Part shown: piece after piece, positions 45,850-56,352 of the stretch
Layout: the number at the start of each line of letters is the position of its first letter
Numbering within the stretch: position 1 is the stretch's first letter
Source of the DNA: Mycobacterium rhizamassiliense
GTDB lineage: Bacteria > Actinomycetota > Actinomycetes > Mycobacteriales > Mycobacteriaceae
Length of the DNA: 64,000 bases
Reading direction: 5' to 3'
NCBI RefSeq assembly: GCF_900157375.1
Contig: NZ_LT721901.1
Span: 248,001-312,000, forward strand
The notes under the pieces: model-generated
The model's input: the letters and a program-made list of their open reading frames with translations, nothing else
Told to the model about the DNA's origin: nothing
Database searches by the model: none
Translations under genes and position numbers: made by a program

Positions 45850-46704
45850 CTAGAGGACCAGCCGCACCAGGGCGGCGGTGCGCGCCAACCCGGGGAACGC
45901 GTCGGCGGTCGAGCGCGGATGCAGCGCGTGCACGGCCAGGCGGAACATCAACGCGCGCAACAACATCTGCGGCCACTCCGGCAGCGCGTTCCATCGCTCG
46001 ATGAGGCCGTCGTCGGCCTCACCCCAGGACAGCGCGTCGACGACGACCACACCCGCGGCCCATGAGGCCGGCCGCCAGTAGGGGGTGATGTCGGTGATCC
46101 CCGGCGCGGCGGTGCCGATGAAAAGCACTGTGCCGTAAAGGTCCCCGTGCACCAGCTGGTTGGGGCTCTTGGTCGGCTTGCGCAGGGTGGCGAGCTGGTT
46201 GATCAGCTCCACCGAGCGCTGACCGTCGGCCGGCGGCGGGGCGGTGCGCGCGCCGGGCGGCACCGAGGCGAGCGGCCGCTCCTCCCACGCCGAGCGGTCG
46301 GCGGCGATGAACACGTCGACGTCCGACCAGGGTGCCGTCGGCCCCTGGGTCAGGAATCGCGGGCGTTCCAGTTTGCCGGTGGCTTCGTGCAGCCGCACCG
46401 CCGCCGAGACGACCTCGTCGTGCCGGGGTTCCGGGGTGCCCGCGACGAACGTGTCCGCGCGCCATCCGGAGACGACGTAGCGTCCGTCGGTCGAGCGGAC
46501 CGGCCGGGCCAGCCGCACGCCGTCGACGAACAACGTCTCGCGCACCCGCGCCGACCACGCCGCGCGGGCATGATCGGCGACGGTCGACAACACGACTTCG
46601 CCGCAGCGCCAGCCGCCCTCCCAACTGGCGCCCAGCGCGACGGGTTTCACCCCTGCCAAGCCGAACGCCGCTAGCACGTGCTCCGGCGGCGGCTCGACAC
46701 TCAC
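45850..46704 (-). CDS. TIGR02569-type conserved actinobacterial protein (Rv3205c-like)
   Basis: A 284-residue protein from GTG 46704 (VSVEPPPEHVLAAFGLAG). Its LVHGDLYGTVLF segment resembles the catalytic loop of aminoglycoside phosphotransferase/choline kinase folds, so it is probably a divergent member of that fold with unknown substrate. It closely follows Rv3205c as I recall it. It is the last gene of a three-gene run with the DUF3152 gene and moeZ, 37 bases after the latter. Confidence 0.88.
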   Translation of the reverse strand: MSVEPPPEHVLAAFGLAGVKPVALGASWEGGWRCGEVVLSTVADHARAAWSARVRETLFVDGVRLARPVRSTDGRYVVSGWRADTFVAGTPEPRHDEVVSAAVRLHEATGKLERPRFLTQGPTAPWSDVDVFIAADRSAWEERPLASVPPGARTAPPPADGQRSVELINQLATLRKPTKSPNQLVHGDLYGTVLFIGTAAPGITDITPYWRPASWAAGVVVVDALSWGEADDGLIERWNALPEWPQMLLRALMFRLAVHALHPRSTADAFPGLARTAALVRLVL

Positions 46705-46741
46705 GAGGGTTAGCGTAATGGAGCCCAGTGGGGGTATCGGG

Positions 46742-47920
46742 TTAGTACATGACCATGTCGGGTTGCATCTGCTGCGCCCAGGCCACGATTCCGCCCTGCA
46801 AGTGCACGACATCGGTGAATCCGGCCTTCTTCGCCGCCGCCAGCGCCTCGGCCGAGCGCACGCCGGTCTTGCAGTAGAGCACGGCCTTGCGGTCGTGTGG
46901 CAGCTTTGCCAGGCCCTCGCCGGAGCTGATCGACGAGTTCGGGATCAGCTGGGCGCCCTCGATGTGATTGATGTCCCACTCGACCTGCTCGCGGACGTCG
47001 ATCAGGGCCAGGTTCGCGCCCGAATCCAGCAGCGCCCGCAACTCGCGCGGGGTGATCGCCGAATCCGGGGCCGTCGCGTCCGGCACCCCGCCGCAGAACG
47101 CCTCGTAGTCGACCAGCTCGGTGATCCTCGGCCGGAAAGCCTCTGACGGGTCCTTGCGGACCGTGATCGTGCGATAGCTCATCTCGAGCGCGTCGTAGAT
47201 CATCAGCCGGCCGAGCAGCGGTTCGCCGATCCCGGTGATCAGCTTGATCGCCTCGGTCCCCATCACCGACGCGATCGAGGCGCAGACGATGCCCAGCACG
47301 CCACCTTCGGCGCACGACGGGACCAGGCCGGGCGGCGGCGGCTCGGGGTACAGGTCGCGATAGTTCAGGCCCCGCCCGTCGGGGGCGTCCTCCCAGAACA
47401 CCGAGACCTGGCCCTCGAAGCGGTAGATCGAGCCCCACACGTAGGGCTTGCCTGCCAGCACCGCGGCATCGTTGACCAGGTACCGAGTGGCGAAGTTGTC
47501 GGTGCCGTCGAGGATCAGGTCGTATTGCCCGAACAGCTCGACGGCGTTGCCGGCGTCCAGCCGGACCTCGTGCAACCGCACCTGCACCAGCGGGTTGATG
47601 GCGGCGATGGAGTCGCGCGCCGACTGGGCCTTGGACCGCCCGACGTCGGCGGTGCCGTGGATGATCTGGCGCTGCAGGTTGGATTCGTCGACCACGTCGA
47701 AGTCGACGATGCCGAGCGTGCCGACGCCGGCGGCGGCCAGGTACAGCAGCGTCGGCGCGCCGAGGCCGCCGGCGCCGATCACCAGCACCCGGGCGTTCTT
47801 CAGCCGCTTCTGCCCGTCGGTACCCAGGTCGGGAATGATCAGATGCCGGCTGTAGCGCGCCACCTCGTCCCGGGTCAGCTCGCCGGCGGGCTCGACTAGC
47901 GGCGGCAAGGAAATTCGCAC
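46742..47920 (-). CDS. moeZ: MoeZ/MoeB1 adenylyltransferase-sulfurtransferase
   Basis: A 392-residue E1-like enzyme from GTG 47920. The ATP-binding loop is VIGAGGLGAPT, with NLQRQ and DGTDNFATRY following. A C-terminal rhodanese domain (~295-390) carries the catalytic Cys at about residue 350 in LYCKTGVRS. It activates small sulphur-carrier proteins by adenylation and then thiocarboxylation for molybdenum cofactor, cysteine and thiamine-type pathways. It corresponds to Rv3206c. It is 21 bases downstream of the DUF3152 gene. Confidence 0.94.
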   Translation of the reverse strand: MRISLPPLVEPAGELTRDEVARYSRHLIIPDLGTDGQKRLKNARVLVIGAGGLGAPTLLYLAAAGVGTLGIVDFDVVDESNLQRQIIHGTADVGRSKAQSARDSIAAINPLVQVRLHEVRLDAGNAVELFGQYDLILDGTDNFATRYLVNDAAVLAGKPYVWGSIYRFEGQVSVFWEDAPDGRGLNYRDLYPEPPPPGLVPSCAEGGVLGIVCASIASVMGTEAIKLITGIGEPLLGRLMIYDALEMSYRTITVRKDPSEAFRPRITELVDYEAFCGGVPDATAPDSAITPRELRALLDSGANLALIDVREQVEWDINHIEGAQLIPNSSISSGEGLAKLPHDRKAVLYCKTGVRSAEALAAAKKAGFTDVVHLQGGIVAWAQQMQPDMVMY

Positions 47921-47941
47921 ACCACCGAGGTTAGGCCGAGG

Positions 47942-48976
47942 TCAGGCGATCGGATACGGCCAGGGATTGAAGCGGCAGGTCTTGCCGTCGGCCTTGACGT
48001 ATTCGGGGTCGAACTTCGCGGCGTCGTCGTTGGACGTGGAGAACGTCTGCTGCATCATCACCGGCGCCAGGCCGCCGTTTTGGTCGCACGGCTCGTGGCG
48101 CACGTAGCCGATGGCGTGGCCCACCTCGTGGTTGATCACGTACTGCCGGTACGAGCCCATGTCGCCCTGGAACGGCACCGCCCCGCGCACCCAGCGCGCC
48201 TCGTTGATGAACACCCGCGCCTGCTTCTCGGGCCCGAAAACCGGGTTGTAGCAGGAGGTCTCCAGCCGGAACTCGTAGCCGCAGCCCTCACGCACCGTCA
48301 CCGGGGACACCAGCGAGATCCGGAAGTCGGGCTTGACCCCGCTAGCGCCGTCGATCCTGGTGAAGGCGAATTGCGGATTGTGCGTCCAGCCCTTGGGATT
48401 GGCCAGCGTCTGGTCGACCATCTGGGCGAAGGCGTCGTCGCCGCCGAACATCGTGGGGTCGAGGCCGTTTTCGATCTCGACGGTGTACTTGAACACCTTG
48501 GCGGTGCCCTGGCCGACCTGCGGCATGGTGCCCGGCACCACCTGCCAGGTCTTGTCGCCGGCCTCGGTGAACGGCCCGCCGTCGGGCAGCGTCCCGGCGG
48601 GCAGGTTCGCGTCGAAGGTGGCCAGCCCACGCGGCGGCGCGTCGAGGATGGCGGTGCCCACCGCACCGATGACGGGCGGGCCCTGAATGGGCTGACTGGC
48701 GGCCGGCTTCGACGTGCCCACCCCGGTCACCGTCTGGTAGCCGATCACCACGGTCAGCGCCAGCAGCACGGGCAGCGCATAGGCCCGCCAGCCGTAGGTC
48801 GAGATGAATCGCCCCAGCCACGTCTGCTTGCGCCATTGGCGTGGCCGCTCGCGGTCGGCCCGGACCCGTCCGGCGTCCCGTGCGATCGGGTCGCGCAGGG
48901 CCCGAAGCGGCTCGCGCCACTGGTCATGCAGCACGGGCGCTCGACCGGCGTCGCGCGCAGGTCGGTCGGACGTCAT
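47942..48976 (-). CDS. DUF3152 membrane-anchored metallopeptidase-like protein (Rv3207c-like)
   Basis: A 344-residue protein from ATG 48976. A basic cytoplasmic head (~60 residues) precedes one membrane helix (YALPVLLALTVVIGYQTV), then an extracytoplasmic domain. That domain ends with INHEVGHAIGYVRHEPC, an HExxH zinc motif with the further His and Cys of met-zincin type proteases. Activity is not proven for the family. In M. tuberculosis Rv3207c holds the same place. It heads the operon with moeZ and the Rv3205c-like gene. Confidence 0.9.
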   Translation of the reverse strand: MTSDRPARDAGRAPVLHDQWREPLRALRDPIARDAGRVRADRERPRQWRKQTWLGRFISTYGWRAYALPVLLALTVVIGYQTVTGVGTSKPAASQPIQGPPVIGAVGTAILDAPPRGLATFDANLPAGTLPDGGPFTEAGDKTWQVVPGTMPQVGQGTAKVFKYTVEIENGLDPTMFGGDDAFAQMVDQTLANPKGWTHNPQFAFTRIDGASGVKPDFRISLVSPVTVREGCGYEFRLETSCYNPVFGPEKQARVFINEARWVRGAVPFQGDMGSYRQYVINHEVGHAIGYVRHEPCDQNGGLAPVMMQQTFSTSNDDAAKFDPEYVKADGKTCRFNPWPYPIA

Positions 48977-49093
48977 TGCCCCAGGATGGCACAGCGGGCA
49001 GCGGGGGCGCCCCTGGCGCGCCCGAGCATCCGGGGCGCGACACCGGTCCCGCCAGCCCGCCGATGCCAGTCCTGACGACATTGCGGGTAGTAA

Positions 49094-50105
<1,012 letters not shown>

Positions 50106-50420
50106 CGTGGCCCCTTCCGTTCGTGGTTCGTCCTGTGATTCGTCCCAGACGCGTCAGCAGCAGGCTAATCGACGCGCGCCGAGCAGTCTGACCCAGAGGG
50201 TGCCGCCAAGGTCGACGGCCGATAACGATTCGCTCCCAACTGGGTCAACGCCGCCGCGCAGCCCCGCGGCCCGTCGTCTCCCATCCGTAGCATCGGCACC
50301 ATCAGCAACACACTGCACGATCTCGACGGCCTAGTCACCGAGCCCATCCATGACTACCCCGATGACGAGATTTACGCCGGAGCCGACTCGGACTACGAGG
50401 ACGAGGGCTACGGCGAACTG
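50106..50420. other. Gap before the Rv3209-like gene, with an open frame and no start codon
   Basis: From 50226 the frame of the next gene is open and codes for an acidic, protein-like stretch (TISNTLHDLDGLVTEPIHDY, then YEDEGYGELV), but it contains no ATG, GTG or TTG before GTG 50421. Either the N-terminus is lost to a start-codon change or an unusual start such as ATC or CTG is used. The promoter of the DUF3107 gene must also lie here. Confidence 0.5.
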
Positions 50421-51044
50421 GTGTGGCCGTCGGACCCCCGCTGGCGCCCGGTCGCGGCGTTCGTCGGGGTGGTCGTGGCCGTCGGCGCCATCGCCACCGC
50501 GGTGGTCATCAACAGCGGCGACAGCGCGTCGACGAAGGCCACGATCGGGCCGGGCCCGCGGCCGGTGACCTCCGCGCCGCGCACCATGACCCCGCCCAGC
50601 GCGTCGGCCAGCCCGGCGCCCTCGCGGGGTCCCCAGCAGTCACCCGAGACCGTCACCACGCTGGCCCCGCCCATCGCGGCACCCCCGGGACCCATCACCG
50701 CCGCGCCGCTGCCCACCTACCTGCCGCCGCGCGCCCTGGCGCCCGCGCAGCAGCCGCCGACGGCCGCCCTGAGCCCGCGCACCGTCTTCTACAGCGTGGC
50801 CGGGTCCAAGCAGCTGCTTGATCTGGTGAACATCGTCTACACCGACGCCCAGGGCTTCCCGAAGACGGAGTTCAACGTCTCGCTGCCGTGGACAAAGATG
50901 GTGGTGCTGAACCCGGGCGTGACGACCGAATCCGTGATCGCGCAAAGCATTTACAGCCACCTGAACTGCTCGGTGGTCAATGCCGAGGGCCAGGTCGTGG
51001 TGGCCTCGACCAACAACTCGCCGATGGCGACCTGCACGCGCTGA
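50421..51044 (+). CDS. Membrane protein with Pro/Thr-rich linker (Rv3209-like)
   Basis: At least 207 residues from GTG 50421. One membrane helix (VAAFVGVVVAVGAIATAVVI) is followed by a long Pro/Thr/Ala/Ser region (~residues 35-125) and a compact C-terminal domain with two Cys (LNCSVV and MATCTR). This fits the mycobacterial MmpS-like exported domain layout, and it corresponds to Rv3209. The real N-terminus may extend upstream. It converges on the ferritin-like gene. Confidence 0.8.
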   Translation: MWPSDPRWRPVAAFVGVVVAVGAIATAVVINSGDSASTKATIGPGPRPVTSAPRTMTPPSASASPAPSRGPQQSPETVTTLAPPIAAPPGPITAAPLPTYLPPRALAPAQQPPTAALSPRTVFYSVAGSKQLLDLVNIVYTDAQGFPKTEFNVSLPWTKMVVLNPGVTTESVIAQSIYSHLNCSVVNAEGQVVVASTNNSPMATCTR

Positions 51045-51103
51045 GTCCGATGGCCGTGACCCGCTGCGCCCGGCTGCGCCGCGCTTGCGATCACGCGCTG
51101 CGA

Positions 51104-51799
51104 CTAGCTCAGGCCGAGCTCGCGCATCCGCCGGTCGTGGGTGTGCTGCAGGCGTTCGAAGAACGAGCTGAGCTGGCTCAGGCCGCCCGCCCCGGAGATC
51201 AACAGGTCGACCAGCTCGTCGTGGTCGGCCAGCAGGTACTGGGCCTGGGTGATCGCCTCGCCGAACAGCCGGCGCGACCACAGCGCCAGGCGACTGCGCT
51301 GTTTGCCGCTGGCGGTCACCGCGGCGCGCACCTCGGCGACGACGAACTGCGAGTGCCCGGTCTCCGACAGGGCCGCCCGCACCACGTCGGCAACCTCGTC
51401 GGGCAGGCTGTCGGCGATCTCGAGATACAGGTCGGCGGCCAGGGCGTCACCGACATAGGTCTTCACCAGGGCTTCCAGCCAGGTGCTCGGCATCGTCAGC
51501 CGGTGGTAGTTCTCCAGCGCCGCGGCGTACCGGGACATCGCCGTGACGACGTCGACGCCGCGGCTTTCCAGGGCGTCGCGCAGCAGCTCGTAGTGAATCA
51601 TCTCGGCGGCAGCCATGCTGGCCATAGAGATGCGTCCGCGCAGGTCGGGGGCCATTCTGGCCTCGTCCGTCAGGCGATAGAACGCGGCCACCTCACCGTA
51701 GGCGAGCACCGCGAACAGCTCGTTCACACCGGGGTGTTCTGCGGTCACGTGTGAGGTAGGCGATTCGTCCACCTGGTCGGCGGAGGAGGCCGAAGTCAT
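51104..51799 (-). CDS. Ferritin-like fold domain protein (Rv3210c-like)
   Basis: A 231-residue helical protein from ATG 51799. Helices with Glu/His at spaced positions (YGEVAAFYRLTDEARM and AAAEMIHYELLRDALE) resemble the ferritin-like/tRNA hydroxylase (MiaE-like) four-helix fold. Whether a di-iron site exists cannot be decided by eye. M. tuberculosis Rv3210c is the counterpart. It is divergent from rhlE, with a 239-base spacer. Confidence 0.85.
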   Translation of the reverse strand: MTSASSADQVDESPTSHVTAEHPGVNELFAVLAYGEVAAFYRLTDEARMAPDLRGRISMASMAAAEMIHYELLRDALESRGVDVVTAMSRYAAALENYHRLTMPSTWLEALVKTYVGDALAADLYLEIADSLPDEVADVVRAALSETGHSQFVVAEVRAAVTASGKQRSRLALWSRRLFGEAITQAQYLLADHDELVDLLISGAGGLSQLSSFFERLQHTHDRRMRELGLS

Positions 51800-52038
51800 G
51801 GTCCTCACTCTAGTCGGCGTATTGAGAAGAAGATGGGCGCCGACTGTCGACCAGCTATCATGCAGATAGATAGTGGCTGTATTTCGTACCGCCGCCATCG
51901 GCGAAATGTGCGTGCACAGCGGGCCCACCTGAGATTAGGGCCGGCGACTCGGCGACTTGGAGTCGGAATTCGTGCGCGCGTGACCGCAATCGAGAACACC
52001 GAAAAACTCCATGTCACCGAAAGGCACAACAACCACAT

Positions 52039-53610
52039 ATGACCGCTCTCACAAGCGCGACCGAAACTACCTTTGCTCAACTCGGCGTCCGCGACGAAAT
52101 CGTGCGCGCGCTGGCCGAAGAAGGCATTGAGCATCCCTTTGCCATCCAGGAACTGACCCTGCCGCTGGCGCTCGCCGGCGACGACGTGATCGGCCAGGCC
52201 CGCACCGGCATGGGCAAGACCTTCGGGTTCGGCGTGCCACTGCTGCAACGCATTACGGCCAGCGCCGCGACGCGACCGCTCAGCGGCGCCCCGCGGGCGC
52301 TGATCGTCGTGCCCACCCGCGAGCTCTGCATCCAGGTGACCGAGGACCTGGCCACCGCGGCCAAGTACCTGATCGCCGACGAGGGCCGCCGCCTGGCGGT
52401 GGTGTCCATCTACGGTGGGCGCCCTTACGAGCCGCAGATCGAGGCGCTGCGAGCCGGCGCCGACGTCGTGGTGGGCACCCCGGGCCGGTTGCTCGACCTC
52501 TCCCAACAGGGCCACCTGCAGCTGGGTGGCCTGTCGGTGCTGGTGCTCGACGAGGCCGACGAGATGCTCGACCTGGGCTTTTTGCCCGACATCGAGCGCA
52601 TCCTGCGGCAGATCCCGGCCGGCCGGCAGTCGATGCTGTTCTCGGCCACGATGCCGGACCCGATCATCACGCTGGCCCGCACGTTCATGGTCCAGCCCAC
52701 CCACATCCGCGCCGAGGCGCCGCACTCGGCGGCCACCCACGACACCACCGAGCAGTTCGCCTACCGCGCCCACGCGCTGGACAAGGTCGAGCTGGTAAGC
52801 CGGGTGCTGCAGGCCGAGGGCCGGGGCGCGACGATGATCTTCACCCGTACCAAGCGCACCGCGCAGAAGGTCGCCGACGAGCTGGCCGAGCGCGGCTTCA
52901 AGGTCGGCGCCGTGCACGGCGACCTCGGGCAGATCGCCCGGGAGAAGGCACTCAAGGCGTTCCGCAACGGTGAGGTCGACGTGCTGGTGGCCACCGACGT
53001 CGCCGCCCGCGGCATCGACATCGACGACATCACCCACGTCATCAACTACCAGACCCCCGAGGACGAACAGGCGTACGTGCACCGCATCGGGCGCACCGGC
53101 CGGGCCGGCAAGACCGGCATCGCGGTCACGCTGGTGGACTGGGACGACATGCCCCGCTGGGCGATGATCGATAAGGCGCTGGGCCTGGGCATCCCCGACC
53201 CGGCCGAGACGTACTCCAACTCCGCGCACCTGAAGGCCGAGCTCGGCATCCCGAGCGAGGCGAAAGGCACCGTCGGCACGGCGCGCAAGTCGCCGGTCAA
53301 GCGCCGCGTCACCGAAAGCGCGGGCCGCGGCGAGGGCTCGCACCGCAACTCGGACCGCAAAGAGGGCGACAAGCCCGCGCGCGCCCGGTCCGGCAACCGG
53401 CGCCGGCGTACCCGTGCCGGCGAGCCCGTCACCGGCCACCCCGCCGGCGGCGCGCCCGCGAGCAGCAACGGCGACGCCGCCGCGGACACACCCCAGGCGG
53501 CCGGATCTGGTGACGGGGCCGGCCCGAACGCAGCAGGCGGGGCCAACCCCCGCCGCCGCCGTCGCCGCAAGCCGGCGGAGAGCGCCGCCGCCGGCACTAC
53601 CGCCAACTGA
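52039..53610 (+). CDS. rhlE: DEAD-box RNA helicase RhlE
   Basis: A 523-residue ATP-dependent RNA helicase from ATG 52039. The motifs run in order: Q motif (HPFAIQELTLPLAL), ARTGMGKT, PTRELC, TPGRLL, DEAD in LVLDEADEML, SAT in LFSATMP, and HRIGRTGRAGKTG. The C-terminal ~130 residues are a basic Arg/Gly/Ala tail for RNA binding. It corresponds to Rv3211. The next gene starts 14 bases later and is probably in the same transcript. Confidence 0.94.
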   Translation: MTALTSATETTFAQLGVRDEIVRALAEEGIEHPFAIQELTLPLALAGDDVIGQARTGMGKTFGFGVPLLQRITASAATRPLSGAPRALIVVPTRELCIQVTEDLATAAKYLIADEGRRLAVVSIYGGRPYEPQIEALRAGADVVVGTPGRLLDLSQQGHLQLGGLSVLVLDEADEMLDLGFLPDIERILRQIPAGRQSMLFSATMPDPIITLARTFMVQPTHIRAEAPHSAATHDTTEQFAYRAHALDKVELVSRVLQAEGRGATMIFTRTKRTAQKVADELAERGFKVGAVHGDLGQIAREKALKAFRNGEVDVLVATDVAARGIDIDDITHVINYQTPEDEQAYVHRIGRTGRAGKTGIAVTLVDWDDMPRWAMIDKALGLGIPDPAETYSNSAHLKAELGIPSEAKGTVGTARKSPVKRRVTESAGRGEGSHRNSDRKEGDKPARARSGNRRRRTRAGEPVTGHPAGGAPASSNGDAAADTPQAAGSGDGAGPNAAGGANPRRRRRRKPAESAAAGTTAN

Positions 53611-53624
53611 GTCCGCTCCGGCGC

Positions 53625-54851
53625 ATGGTCAAACCCGAACGCCGCACCAAGGGTGACCTGCTGGCTGCTGCGGCGATCGCGATTGTCGTCGCCGCGGTGG
53701 CGTCGCTGATCTGGTGGACGAGCGACGCCCGGGCCACCATCAGCCGGCCCGCCGCCATCCCGGCGCCCAACCCCACCCCGGCCAGGGAAGTGCCGGCGAC
53801 CCTCACGCAGTTGTGGACCGCCGCCAGCCCCGCGACCACGGCGCCGCTCGTGATCAGCGGGACGATCGCCACCGGCAACGGCCGCAGGGTGGACGGGCGC
53901 GATCCCGCGACGGGCCAGTCGCGCTGGAGCTACTCCCGCGACGCCGACCTGTGCGGGCTCTCCTGGATCTACCGCTACGCCGTCGCCGTCTACAAGGACG
54001 ACCGCGGCTGCGGGCAGGTCAGCACGCTGGACGGGTCCAATGGCCGGCGCGGGGCCGCCCGCAGCAGCTACGCCGATCCCCGCGTCCGGCTCACCTCCGA
54101 CGGCATGACGGTGCTATCGACCGGTGACACCCGCCTGGAGCTGTGGCGCTCGGACATGGTCCGGATGCTGGCCTACGGCGAGACCGACGCCCGGGTGAAG
54201 CCGTCGTCGCGCGGCCTGCACTCCGGGTGCCGGCTGATCTCGGCGGCGGCCAGCTCGTCGGCGGTCTCGGTGCTGGAGAGCTGCAAGAGCCAGGCCGACC
54301 TGCGGCTGGTGTTGTTGCGCCCCGGCAAGGAAGACGACGAGCCCGCCCAGCACGCCGTGTCGGAACCCGGCGTCAAGGCGGATTCGGGTGCCCGCGTGGT
54401 GGCGGTGCGGGAGAACAACACCGCGGTTTACGTCCCGCTGCCGCAGCCGCGCGTCGACGTGCTCGACGAGACCGGCACGGTGGTGTCGACCACCCTGCTG
54501 CCCAAGCCGCCGTCGCCGGCGGCGGTGGCGTCGCTGGCGGGCAACTCGGTCACCTGGTGGACGGGCGATTCGGTGCTGGTGTTCGACGCGACCAGCCTGG
54601 CGCCGCGCTACACCATCGCCGCGGGCGACACTACGGCGCCGCTGGGTCCCGGGGCGATGATGGCCGGCAAACTGCTGGTCCCGGTGACCGGCGCGATCGG
54701 CGTCTACGACCAGATCAGCGGCGCGAACGAGCGCTACATCCCGGTGAACCGGGCGCCCGGCAGCCAGCAGCCCGGAGTGCCCGTCGTTCCGGCGGTTTCG
54801 GGTTCGCACGTGTACGAGCAGCGGGGCGACACCGTGGTGGCCCTGGGCTGA
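53625..54851 (+). CDS. Membrane-anchored PQQ/WD-like propeller protein (Rv3212-like)
   Basis: A 408-residue protein: a basic head, one membrane helix (LLAAAAIAIVVAAVASLIWW), a Pro/Ala linker and a large extracytoplasmic domain with repeated strand patterns (RDPATGQSRWSYSRDADLCG; STLDGSNGRR; VFDATSLAPRYTI) typical of a beta-propeller. Four Cys in the first half may form disulphides. Counterpart: Rv3212, function unknown. It follows rhlE by 14 bases. Confidence 0.87.
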   Translation: MVKPERRTKGDLLAAAAIAIVVAAVASLIWWTSDARATISRPAAIPAPNPTPAREVPATLTQLWTAASPATTAPLVISGTIATGNGRRVDGRDPATGQSRWSYSRDADLCGLSWIYRYAVAVYKDDRGCGQVSTLDGSNGRRGAARSSYADPRVRLTSDGMTVLSTGDTRLELWRSDMVRMLAYGETDARVKPSSRGLHSGCRLISAAASSSAVSVLESCKSQADLRLVLLRPGKEDDEPAQHAVSEPGVKADSGARVVAVRENNTAVYVPLPQPRVDVLDETGTVVSTTLLPKPPSPAAVASLAGNSVTWWTGDSVLVFDATSLAPRYTIAAGDTTAPLGPGAMMAGKLLVPVTGAIGVYDQISGANERYIPVNRAPGSQQPGVPVVPAVSGSHVYEQRGDTVVALG

Positions 54852-54863
54852 TACGCCCGCGGG

Positions 54864-55664
54864 CTAGACCTCGACGGCGTACGTCGGCAGCGGCTTGCCG
54901 GACTTCCAGTGCTTGATCAACGCCTTCGCCAGCTCGCTGTAGGCGACCGCGCCCTTGTTCTTGCGCCCGGCCATCACCGACGAGCCCGACGCGCTCGCCT
55001 CGGCGAAGCGCACCGTGCGCGGGATCGGCGGGGCGAGCACCGGCAGCTGATAACGATCGGCGACGTCGAGCAGCACGTCGCGGGTGTGCGTCGTGCGGGA
55101 GTCGTACAGCGTCGGCAGCGCGCCCAGCAGCTTGAGCTCCGGGTTGGTGATCTGCTGCACATCGGAGACCGTGCGCAGGAACTGGCCGACGCCGCGGTGG
55201 GCCAGCGTCTCGCACTGCAGCGGCACGATCACCTCGTCGGCGGCCGTCAGACCGTTGAGCGTCAGCACGCCCAGCGACGGCGGGCAGTCGAGGATCACCA
55301 CGTCGAACTGGTCGTCCAGCTTGGCCAGCGCCCGCTTGAGCGCGTACTCGCGGCCTGCCCGCATCAGCAGCATGGCCTCGGCACCGGCGAGGTCAATGTT
55401 GGCCGGTAGCAGCGTCATTCCCTCGACGGTGGCTACCAGCGCCGCATTCGGCTCGACGTCACCGAGCAGCACCTCGTGCACCGACAGCGGCAACTTATCG
55501 GGATCGTGGCCGAGCGAAAAGGTCAGACAGCCCTGCGGATCGAGATCTACAAGCAGCACCCGCTTGCCGCTTTTCGCCATCGCCCCGCCGAGCGAGGCGA
55601 CCGTCGTCGTCTTAGCGACGCCGCCCTTCTGGTTGGCCACCGCCAGTACCCGAAAGTCACTCAC
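54864..55664 (-). CDS. ParA/Soj-family ATPase (Rv3213c-like)
   Basis: A 266-residue ATPase from GTG 55664; the longer frame upstream has no family match. The deviant Walker A is ANQKGGVAKTTTV, with LLVDLDPQG (Walker A') and DVVILDCPPSLG (Walker B). ParA-type proteins bind DNA in the ATP state and position chromosomes or other cargo. No parB or parS is near, so this is not the chromosomal parAB locus and the cargo is unknown. It is divergent from gpm2, with an 82-base spacer. Confidence 0.92.
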   Translation of the reverse strand: MSDFRVLAVANQKGGVAKTTTVASLGGAMAKSGKRVLLVDLDPQGCLTFSLGHDPDKLPLSVHEVLLGDVEPNAALVATVEGMTLLPANIDLAGAEAMLLMRAGREYALKRALAKLDDQFDVVILDCPPSLGVLTLNGLTAADEVIVPLQCETLAHRGVGQFLRTVSDVQQITNPELKLLGALPTLYDSRTTHTRDVLLDVADRYQLPVLAPPIPRTVRFAEASASGSSVMAGRKNKGAVAYSELAKALIKHWKSGKPLPTYAVEV

Positions 55665-55746
55665 CCTGCCATCCTGGCACGTTCTCGGCGGGGTGCTACG
55701 GCTTCCCTCTGCGGGCACGGCGAGTCGTCCGGCAGAATCACTGAAC

Positions 55747-56352
55747 ATGGGCGTGCTCAAGCACCGGCTGTTCCTGCTCCGCCATGGCGAGACCGAGTGG
55801 TCGCTGTCGGGTCAGCACACCGGCAGCACCGAAATCGACCTGACCGAGAACGGCCGGCAGCAGGCCAAGCTGGCCGGCGCCTTGCTGGCCGGGCTGGACC
55901 CCGTCAGCCCGGTGGTGATCAGCAGCCCGCGGCAGCGCACCCTGGTCACCGCCGACCTGGCGGGCCTGACCGTCGACGAGGTGTCCCCGCTGCTCGCCGA
56001 GTGGGATTACGGCGAATACGAAGGCGTCACAACCGATGAGATCCACAAGACGGTTCCCGATTGGCTGGTGTGGACGCACGGATGTCCCGGCGGCGAGAGC
56101 GTTGCGCAGGTCAGCGACCGCGCGGACGCGGCCGTCGCGATGGCGTTGCGGCACATGGAATCGCACGACGTAGTGTTCGTCAGCCACGGCCATTTCTCCC
56201 GCGCGGTGATCACCCGCTGGGTCGAACTGCCGCTCGTCGAGGGCCGCCGGTTCGGCATGCGCACCGCCTCGATCGCGCTGTGCGGCTTCGAGCACGGAGT
56301 GCGCCAACTGCTCGCGCTGGGCCTGACCGGTCAACCGAGCGCTGGCGTGTGA
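55747..56352 (+). CDS. gpm2: Histidine phosphatase-family enzyme Gpm2
   Basis: A 201-residue member of the phosphoglycerate-mutase superfamily from ATG 55747. The phosphorylated His is in LFLLRHGETEW; the second His is in VFVSHGHFSRA, with Glu in LAEWDYGEYEG. The M. tuberculosis counterpart, Rv3214, is named gpm2 but behaves as an acid phosphatase. Its stop overlaps the entC start (GTGA), which implies translational coupling. Confidence 0.93.
   Translation: MGVLKHRLFLLRHGETEWSLSGQHTGSTEIDLTENGRQQAKLAGALLAGLDPVSPVVISSPRQRTLVTADLAGLTVDEVSPLLAEWDYGEYEGVTTDEIHKTVPDWLVWTHGCPGGESVAQVSDRADAAVAMALRHMESHDVVFVSHGHFSRAVITRWVELPLVEGRRFGMRTASIALCGFEHGVRQLLALGLTGQPSAGV

Noticed and set aside
51833..52042. 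69-codon frame ending as ATGA on the rhlE start
   Set aside because: It resembles a coupled leader ORF, but the product is Arg-rich, without motif or ribosome site. It is more likely the rhlE leader.
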